From the NCBI GenBank assembly GCA_965237965.1, contig CBDEGT010000002.1:930001-994000 (forward strand): a stretch of 64,000 bases of DNA, given 5' to 3'. The stretch comes from UBA2988 sp965237965. Lineage in GTDB: Bacteria; Gemmatimonadota; Gemmatimonadetes; Longimicrobiales; Gaopeijiaceae. This document shows positions 59,165 to 64,000 of the stretch, one piece after another. The position numbers were made by a program, and so were the translations under genes. The notes beneath the pieces are model-generated. The model did not search any database. It saw only the letters and a program-made list of their open reading frames with translations, and had not been told where the DNA came from. Every line of letters begins with the position of its first letter. Position 1 is the first letter of the stretch.

Positions 59165-60459
59165 TTCGCGGTCTCCGGTGCCAGCTCCACCCGTGCCAGC
59201 ATGCGCTCGATCTCGCGCGCCGCTTTGCCAAGCGCCTCCTCCGCCTCGGCCTGTCCGGTGAGCGCCCGGTGCAGCCAGATCTGGAGGATCCCGGACAGCT
59301 CCGTGTAGACCGGGATCGCCGGGCGTGCTCGCGCTCGGTGCACCACCGCGAGCGCCTCGGATGCCGGCACGGGGAGCGCGGCCGCGAGGCGCGGGTCGTC
59401 GTACAACGCGGGTCGGGGAGGGTATTGACCCAGCGCCTCCGCGCGCTCGAGCATCTGCTCGGACCGGGTCAGGAACTCCACCACAAGGAGCGCGGCTTCC
59501 GGGTCTTGCGTGTGCGCGTTCACGGCGAGCTGCGCGCCCCCCAGCGTCGCGGTGGGGACCCCGTCCGCCGCCGCCGGCCCCGCAGCAGGCATCGGCGAGA
59601 CCGCGAAGCGCCCCGCGACCGCCGACTCGGCCGGATCGTTCAGCAACGGGTAGGCGTATGGCCAGTTCCGCATGAACACCGCCTGGCCGTTCTGGAAGGC
59701 GAAGCGCGCCTGCTCTTCTTGCCAGGTGAGCACCGCCGATGGGACGATCTCGTACCGTCGGATCGCGTCCGTCATGAAGCGGAGCGCGCGCACTGCCGGC
59801 TCTTCGTCCACGAGCACGCGTCCTTCCTCGTCCAGGATGTGCCCGCCGAAGGCGCCCAGGTGCTCGAGGAACACCGTCACGAGCCCCTCGTAGCGAGCGC
59901 CCTGCCAGACGAATCCGTAGGGGACCGAGCCCGGATCGCGCGCCGCTGCAGCGACTCGCGCGAGCTCGTCGAGGGTCTCGGGTGCGTGATCGACGAGGTC
60001 CGTTCTCCAGTAGAGCATTCCGACATCCACGAACCACGGCGCCGCGTAGAGCCGTCCGTTCCACCGGTTCGCCTCGATCGTGGCCGGGAAGAACGCGGCG
60101 CTGTCTGCGGCCGGCTCGTCCAGAGGTAGGATCCACCCGGCGGCGGCGAACTCGGGCGTCCAGATGACGTCGAGCTGTAGGATGTCGGGCTCACCCACGC
60201 GCGCGTTCAGCCACTGGACGTAAAGCTGGTGGCGCTGATCGGCCGCGTCGGGGGTGGACTGGATCTCGACCCGGATGTTGGGATTTGTGTCCATGAAGCG
60301 TTCGAGCTGGCTCCGGACCAGCTCGGCCTCGCGGCCGACCGCGCTCGCCGAGAAGGTGATGCGGACCGGTCCCTGCGGTGCGTCGTCTCCCCCGCATGCG
60401 GAGAGAACAGGCAGGAGAAGGGCCAGCGCGACGTGCGCGCGCATGGACAGCGCGTACAT
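59161..60459 (-). CDS. Sugar ABC substrate-binding lipoprotein
   Basis: This 432-aa binding protein has a lipoprotein signal ending LLPVLSAC. It belongs to the extracellular solute-binding family 1: VRITFSASAVGREAELVRSQ, EPDILQLDVIWTPEFAAAGW, APWFVDVGMLYWRTDLV and FQNGQAVFMRNWPYAYPLLN. The ligand is probably a di- or oligosaccharide. ATG 60459 or 60444 can both serve as start. An inverted repeat lies about 50-85 bases upstream. Confidence 0.92.
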   Translation of the reverse strand: MYALSMRAHVALALLLPVLSACGGDDAPQGPVRITFSASAVGREAELVRSQLERFMDTNPNIRVEIQSTPDAADQRHQLYVQWLNARVGEPDILQLDVIWTPEFAAAGWILPLDEPAADSAAFFPATIEANRWNGRLYAAPWFVDVGMLYWRTDLVDHAPETLDELARVAAAARDPGSVPYGFVWQGARYEGLVTVFLEHLGAFGGHILDEEGRVLVDEEPAVRALRFMTDAIRRYEIVPSAVLTWQEEQARFAFQNGQAVFMRNWPYAYPLLNDPAESAVAGRFAVSPMPAAGPAAADGVPTATLGGAQLAVNAHTQDPEAALLVVEFLTRSEQMLERAEALGQYPPRPALYDDPRLAAALPVPASEALAVVHRARARPAIPVYTELSGILQIWLHRALTGQAEAEEALGKAAREIERMLARVELAPETAN

Positions 60460-60509
60460 GGACAAGCTGTACCGCACCCCCTGGCGCACCGCAACCAGGC
60501 GCCCCGTAA

Positions 60510-60544
60510 GGCGGTCACGAGCGAGCGCTCGCGCTGTGACCGCC
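60510..60544 (-). promoter_or_regulatory. Nested inverted repeat, LacI-type operator candidate
   Basis: GGCGGTCAC (60510-60518) pairs with GTGACCGCC (60536-60544). Between them lies the 12-base palindrome GCGAGCGCTCGC (60521-60532), whose AGCGCT centre resembles LacI-family operators. It sits in the divergent promoter region between the sugar importer and the M28 peptidase genes. Confidence 0.5.
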
Positions 60545-60644
60545 CGACGCGAACGAGGAGCGAGTCCTGTCGCCGGAGTCGCTTGCCCCGGGGGCGCTCC
60601 CGGTCCTAGCGTCCGCTCATCCCGTCCCGACGCAGGAGAGACCC

Positions 60645-62408
60645 GTGCACCGTCCGCGCCTCCCTTTGCCACCGGTGGCCTTCCTTCACTCCACACGGCG
60701 CCCGGATACCGTCCGTGTTGCGCTCCTCGCTTCCACCGCGCTCCTCGTTTCGGTGGCGGCCTGTGCGCCCGATGCCACGGTCACCGATGCGCCGGTGACG
60801 ATGGAGGCCATGCGACCCGCCCTCGCTTCGATCACGGCCGAGGAGCTGCTTGAGCACACCGCCGATCTCGCGGACGATTCGATGGAGGGACGGCTGCCGG
60901 GAACGGCGGGTGGAGAGCGCACGATCCGCTACTTGGAGGGGCGGTTCCGGGCGCTCGGCCTCGTTCCCGGAAACCCGGATGGAACGTTTACGCAGGTGGT
61001 GCCGCTGGTCGGCATCACACCCGAGGTGACCGCGTCACTGAGCATCGGCGGGCGCCGCTTCCCACTCACGGGGGTGCGCGACTTCATCGCCAACTCACGC
61101 CGGGTCACGCCCACGGTCACGGTCGAGGAGAGCGGGCTGGTGTTCGTGGGCTACGGCGTGGTCACGCCCGAGTACGGGTGGGACGACTACAAGGGCGTGG
61201 ACGTCACGGGCAAGACCATCGTCATGCTCGTGAACGACCCCGCCATCAACCTGCCGGGCGACACGGTCCTCGATCCGGCGGTCTTCCGCGGTCGCGCGAT
61301 GACGTACTACGGACGCTGGACCTACAAGTATGAGATCGCCGCCGAAAAGGGTGCCGCCGCTGCGATCGTGGTGCACGAGACCGGCCCGGCGGGATACCCC
61401 TTCGAGGTGCTGTCGAGCGGCTTCGAGCTCGAGGCGTTCGACATCAAGTCACCCGACGACAACATGGGGCGGGTCGCCGTGCAGGCCTGGATGCCGGAGC
61501 CCGCAGTCCGTCGTTTCCTGCGCGATATGGGCCACGACTTCGACCGGCTCAAACAGGACGCCCGGTCCCGGGACTTCCGGCCGGTCGACCTGGGCGCTAC
61601 CGCGAGCTTTCGGATCGAGCAGAACGTTCGCGAGGTCGAGTCTCGCAACGTGCTGGCGAAGCTCGACGGATCGCAGCTGCCGGACGAGTACGTCGTCTAC
61701 ACCGCGCACTGGGACCACCTCGGCCGTGATCCATCGCTCCCTGGAGACCAGATCTACAACGGCGCGCTCGACAACGCCTCGGGCACGGCAGCGCTCCTCG
61801 AGATCGCCGAGGCGTTCACCGAGCTTGCCGAGTCCCCTGCCCGCTCGATCCTCTTCCTTGCGGTGACCGCAGAGGAGCAGGGCCTGCTCGGCGCAAAATA
61901 CTACGCCGAGAATCCGCTGTACCCGCTTACCAGGACCGTCGCGAACGTCAACATCGACGGCGTCAACCAGTGGGGCCGAACCGAGGACATCGTCGTGATC
62001 GGTCGCGGCAGCTCGACGCTCGATGACGTACTGGCCGAAGCGGCTGCCACGCAGAGTCGCCGGATCGAGCCCGACGCCGAGCCCGAGAAGGGATTCTTCT
62101 ATCGCTCGGACCAGTTCGAGTTCGCCAAGCAGGGCGTGCCCGCGCTCTTTACGGATGCCGGCACCGTGTACGTGGGCAAAGAGCCCGGCTACGGGCAGAT
62201 GAAGCGCGACGAGTATACCAACCGTGACTATCACGCGCCCAGCGACGAGATGAAGCCGGACTGGGACCTGAGCGGAGCCGTCGAGGACGCGCAGCTCATG
62301 TTCCAGGTCGGCTACCGCGTGTCGCAGCGGAGCGCATTCCCGGAGTGGAGTCCGGGGACGGAGTTCCGGGCGCTGAGGGACGAGATGCTTGAGGCGGTGG
62401 AGCGGTAA
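60645..62408 (+). CDS. M28-family zinc peptidase, lipoprotein
   Basis: This 587-aa exported aminopeptidase has a signal ending VSVAAC (lipidated Cys near residue 40). A protease-associated (PA) domain sits between residues 130 and 300. Zinc ligands appear as His355 in TAHWDHLG, Asp376 in GALDNASGT, catalytic Glu410-Glu411 in AVTAEEQGLLG, Asp in VNIDGVNQWG and His in DYHAPSDEM. AGGAG lies six bases before the GTG. It likely removes N-terminal residues from peptides in the envelope. Confidence 0.92.
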   Translation: MHRPRLPLPPVAFLHSTRRPDTVRVALLASTALLVSVAACAPDATVTDAPVTMEAMRPALASITAEELLEHTADLADDSMEGRLPGTAGGERTIRYLEGRFRALGLVPGNPDGTFTQVVPLVGITPEVTASLSIGGRRFPLTGVRDFIANSRRVTPTVTVEESGLVFVGYGVVTPEYGWDDYKGVDVTGKTIVMLVNDPAINLPGDTVLDPAVFRGRAMTYYGRWTYKYEIAAEKGAAAAIVVHETGPAGYPFEVLSSGFELEAFDIKSPDDNMGRVAVQAWMPEPAVRRFLRDMGHDFDRLKQDARSRDFRPVDLGATASFRIEQNVREVESRNVLAKLDGSQLPDEYVVYTAHWDHLGRDPSLPGDQIYNGALDNASGTAALLEIAEAFTELAESPARSILFLAVTAEEQGLLGAKYYAENPLYPLTRTVANVNIDGVNQWGRTEDIVVIGRGSSTLDDVLAEAAATQSRRIEPDAEPEKGFFYRSDQFEFAKQGVPALFTDAGTVYVGKEPGYGQMKRDEYTNRDYHAPSDEMKPDWDLSGAVEDAQLMFQVGYRVSQRSAFPEWSPGTEFRALRDEMLEAVER

Positions 62409-62488
62409 CTGCAGGTGCCGCGACCCCGAGCGGTTCCTGAGGTCGGTCTACTCCGAGGTGGGCGGGATGAACTGAGGCTGCTTCGCCT

Positions 62489-63055
62489 TCAGCGGCAGCG
62501 GCTTGCCCGGAAATCTGCGGGCGCACAGTCGAACGCTTCCTCGCTCCACAGTCCCAGGCGCTCCGTGCGCGCGCTGTCCGCGGCGGCTCGGATCGATTCG
62601 AGGTGCTTCACGTTGGGTGGGTAGACCGCTACTACCGCCACGCCGCGGCGCACGAGCTCTCGATTCACCAGCAACGAATCGACCCAGGCGTGCGCGAGCA
62701 GACGGCCGTACCGGTCGCGGGTCTGCACGTCGAGCTCGAGCCGGACGACGGCGCCCACCGGGAGGAGCCGGGCCGCCTCGTCGCGGGCGGCGTCTCCGAA
62801 GGGGCGCTGCGCCAATTCTGGCGTGTCTACCAGCAGTAGCCGCACGCGCTCGCCCTCGGCGCAGACGAAGTTGTCGCCGTCGACGACCCGCTCCACGGTG
62901 CAGAGCTTGCCGCCCCCGACGACGGGTGGTGGCCGAGGGGCGGGCACCTGGGCGGACGCCATGGGGCCCGGCAGGGTGAGGACCGCGAGCACCGCGGCGC
63001 GCGTCGCCGCGGCCAGGAGCGTTGCCCGGCGGGTGCGAGAGGACCCGGCTTCCAT
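62489..63055 (-). CDS. Secreted staphylococcal-nuclease-like protein
   Basis: This 188-aa protein has a signal peptide (AAVLAVLTLPGPMASAQ) and a thermonuclease-like OB fold: VVDGDNFVCAEGERVRLLLV, DTPELAQRPFGD, and TRDRYGRLLAHAWVDSLLVN. Asp and Arg residues of the nuclease site are present. It ends with DCAPADFRASRCR, whose two Cys may form a disulfide. GTG 63082 is an alternative start. It is convergent with the M28 gene. Confidence 0.87.
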   Translation of the reverse strand: MEAGSSRTRRATLLAAATRAAVLAVLTLPGPMASAQVPAPRPPPVVGGGKLCTVERVVDGDNFVCAEGERVRLLLVDTPELAQRPFGDAARDEAARLLPVGAVVRLELDVQTRDRYGRLLAHAWVDSLLVNRELVRRGVAVVAVYPPNVKHLESIRAAADSARTERLGLWSEEAFDCAPADFRASRCR

Positions 63056-63143
63056 GTCGAAGTCTACTCGTTGCTCGTACACCTGTCGAAGGTGTGGCTC
63101 CGGCGGCGCGAGGAATCTCCTCCGGCCAAGGGGGGAGAGCCTC

Positions 63144-63184
63144 GATCACAACCCCGCTATGAAAGGGGAGAGAGGGGTTGATCG
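63144..63184. promoter_or_regulatory. Inverted repeat in the nuclease/transglycosylase promoter region
   Basis: CAACCCC (63149-63155) and GGGGTTG (63174-63180) form an inverted repeat, extended by flanking CGAT/ATCG with a 2-base bulge. It lies in the 208-base divergent gap and could be an operator or a leader hairpin. Confidence 0.35.
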
Positions 63185-63263
63185 CGGGACACCGCGCAGC
63201 GCACATTGGATTGGACGTCTTCGTCGTCCCGCCCCGTCAGCCAGCTACTCGAGCTCCGAGCCC

Positions 63264-64000
63264 ATGCGAAGAGCCGTACTCCTCGGCTTGACCCTGTTGT
63301 CCGTATCGGCGCCGACGCCGACCCGAGCGCTCGATGGAGCGCACGTGATCGGAGAGGAGGACCTGGCGCTCGAGTGGACGCACGCCCGGTTTGCAGACGA
63401 CCTGCGGGCAGTGGAGCGGTTCCGTCCCGGCTATTCGTTCTGGCAGTACGTCTTCACCACGCCTGACGGTGCCGTTCTGTACGCCAGCGCCCAGGACGGC
63501 CACCTTATCGCGCGTTTTCCGGAACGCGGCGATTGGACGAGCGGCGTTCAATTCGAGGAGGGCGTGCTCGCGTCGCTGATGACGGGCGAGCGGCTCGCGC
63601 GCCGGCTGAACGATCGTCGCGATCAGGTGGCCACGCTGCTCGAGCGACGGGTCGGACCGGTCGTCCACAACCCGACGCGTGGCGACTTCCTGCTCCCCAA
63701 CGCGCAGCGCTACGGCGCGTTCCTGAGTGAGTGGGCGACGATCTACGAGCGTTTCGGCGTTCCGGCCGAAATCGGGCTCGCCCAGGCGATCGTGGAGTCA
63801 GGTCTGGCGGGCCGGATCAAATCGGAAGCGCGCGCGACCGGGTTCTGCCAGTGGCTGCCTGGCAACTGGAACCGGCTCAAACGACTGACCCCCCACGTGA
63901 TCGAGCCCGAAAACCAGACGACGCAGGCACCCTACTGCGCCGCCTACCTCACTGTGCTAGCTACAAAATACGGTTCATTCATCCCGGCGCTTTCGGAGCA
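63264..64000 (+). CDS. Lytic transglycosylase-like protein, 3' end outside the window
   Basis: The frame from ATG 63264 is open to the window end (245 codons) and has a signal peptide (AVLLGLTLLSVSAPTPTRA). A non-catalytic N-terminal domain (SFWQYVFTTPDGAVLYASAQ) is followed by an SLT-type lysozyme fold. Catalytic Glu lies in GLAQAIVESGLAGR, then ATGFCQWLPGNWNRLKRL. It should cleave peptidoglycan glycan strands in the periplasm. The stop codon is not in the window. Confidence 0.8.
   Translation, partial: MRRAVLLGLTLLSVSAPTPTRALDGAHVIGEEDLALEWTHARFADDLRAVERFRPGYSFWQYVFTTPDGAVLYASAQDGHLIARFPERGDWTSGVQFEEGVLASLMTGERLARRLNDRRDQVATLLERRVGPVVHNPTRGDFLLPNAQRYGAFLSEWATIYERFGVPAEIGLAQAIVESGLAGRIKSEARATGFCQWLPGNWNRLKRLTPHVIEPENQTTQAPYCAAYLTVLATKYGSFIPALSE

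Overview
The window is a GC-rich bacterial chromosome segment with densely packed genes, many GTG and TTG starts and frequent 4-base stop/start overlaps. Its gene content points to a Gram-negative, double-membrane heterotroph rich in secreted peptidases: an M16 pair, S46, M28, an S9-like hydrolase and a rhomboid. It also carries many lipoproteins, a TonB C-terminal protein and CX4CH cytochrome-like proteins. Together these fit Gemmatimonadota or a close relative best; this is an inference, because no rRNA or other phylogenetic marker was tested. I found no tRNA, rRNA, CRISPR array, insertion sequence or prophage.

Layout. 0.1-2 kb: a CX4CH lipoprotein convergent with a barrel-cupredoxin fusion. 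2-7.5 kb: a coupled run of archaeal-type phosphoglycerate mutase, TPR protein, an active/inactive M16 peptidase pair and a Nudix hydrolase. 7.6-11.5 kb: ECF sigma factor, zinc-finger anti-sigma, DNA polymerase III delta, a SPOR protein and a membrane-anchored receiver protein. 11.56-11.77 kb: a CsoR-like operator next to a wrecked 3' end of a copper ATPase gene. 11.9-20.9 kb: mutS, a TonB-C lipoprotein, a CBS-type enzyme, ddl, rhomboid and an S46 peptidase. 21-25.2 kb: EF-G-like GTPase, YebC, ruvC, ruvA. 25.2-32.3 kb: FAD oxidase and GYD protein, an unknown secreted protein, a sodium:solute symporter with a small membrane ORF, ychF and a secreted laminin-G-like protein. 32.5-35.9 kb: a class III cyclase divergent from csoR, then DUF4159, CPXCG and a cold shock protein. 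36-42.9 kb: flavin reductase, holin-like protein, a PPi-type phosphofructokinase, a Vgb-like propeller, an outer membrane protein, a TauE permease and thiI. 42.9-48.3 kb: a DUF72 gene broken by an in-frame TGA, an FKBP, and a NatA/NatB-like ABC exporter whose second permease is fused to a CPBP protease. 48.3-54.7 kb: a decarboxylase-fold protein coupled to an alpha-oxoamine synthase, a GH172-like lipoprotein, two membrane proteins and an S9-like hydrolase. 54.8-60.5 kb: a short STN-domain protein, a GH84 glucosaminidase and a convergent sugar ABC importer. 60.6-64 kb: M28 peptidase, a secreted nuclease and a lytic transglycosylase cut by the window edge.

How the parts may work together. The csoR gene and the remnant of a copper ATPase gene, about 22 kb apart, share the same CCCCCTGGGGG core upstream. 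This suggests a former copper-efflux regulon that lost its pump here by deletion. The sugar importer lies tail to tail with GH84 and has an elaborate inverted repeat with a LacI-type AGCGCT core upstream, which suggests a small amino-sugar uptake unit. The alpha-oxoamine synthase and its overlapping decarboxylase-fold partner form a two-gene unit of unknown product. The barrel-cupredoxin fusion, the TM-anchored receiver, the ABC permease-CPBP fusion and several very small membrane proteins are the most unusual individual products.
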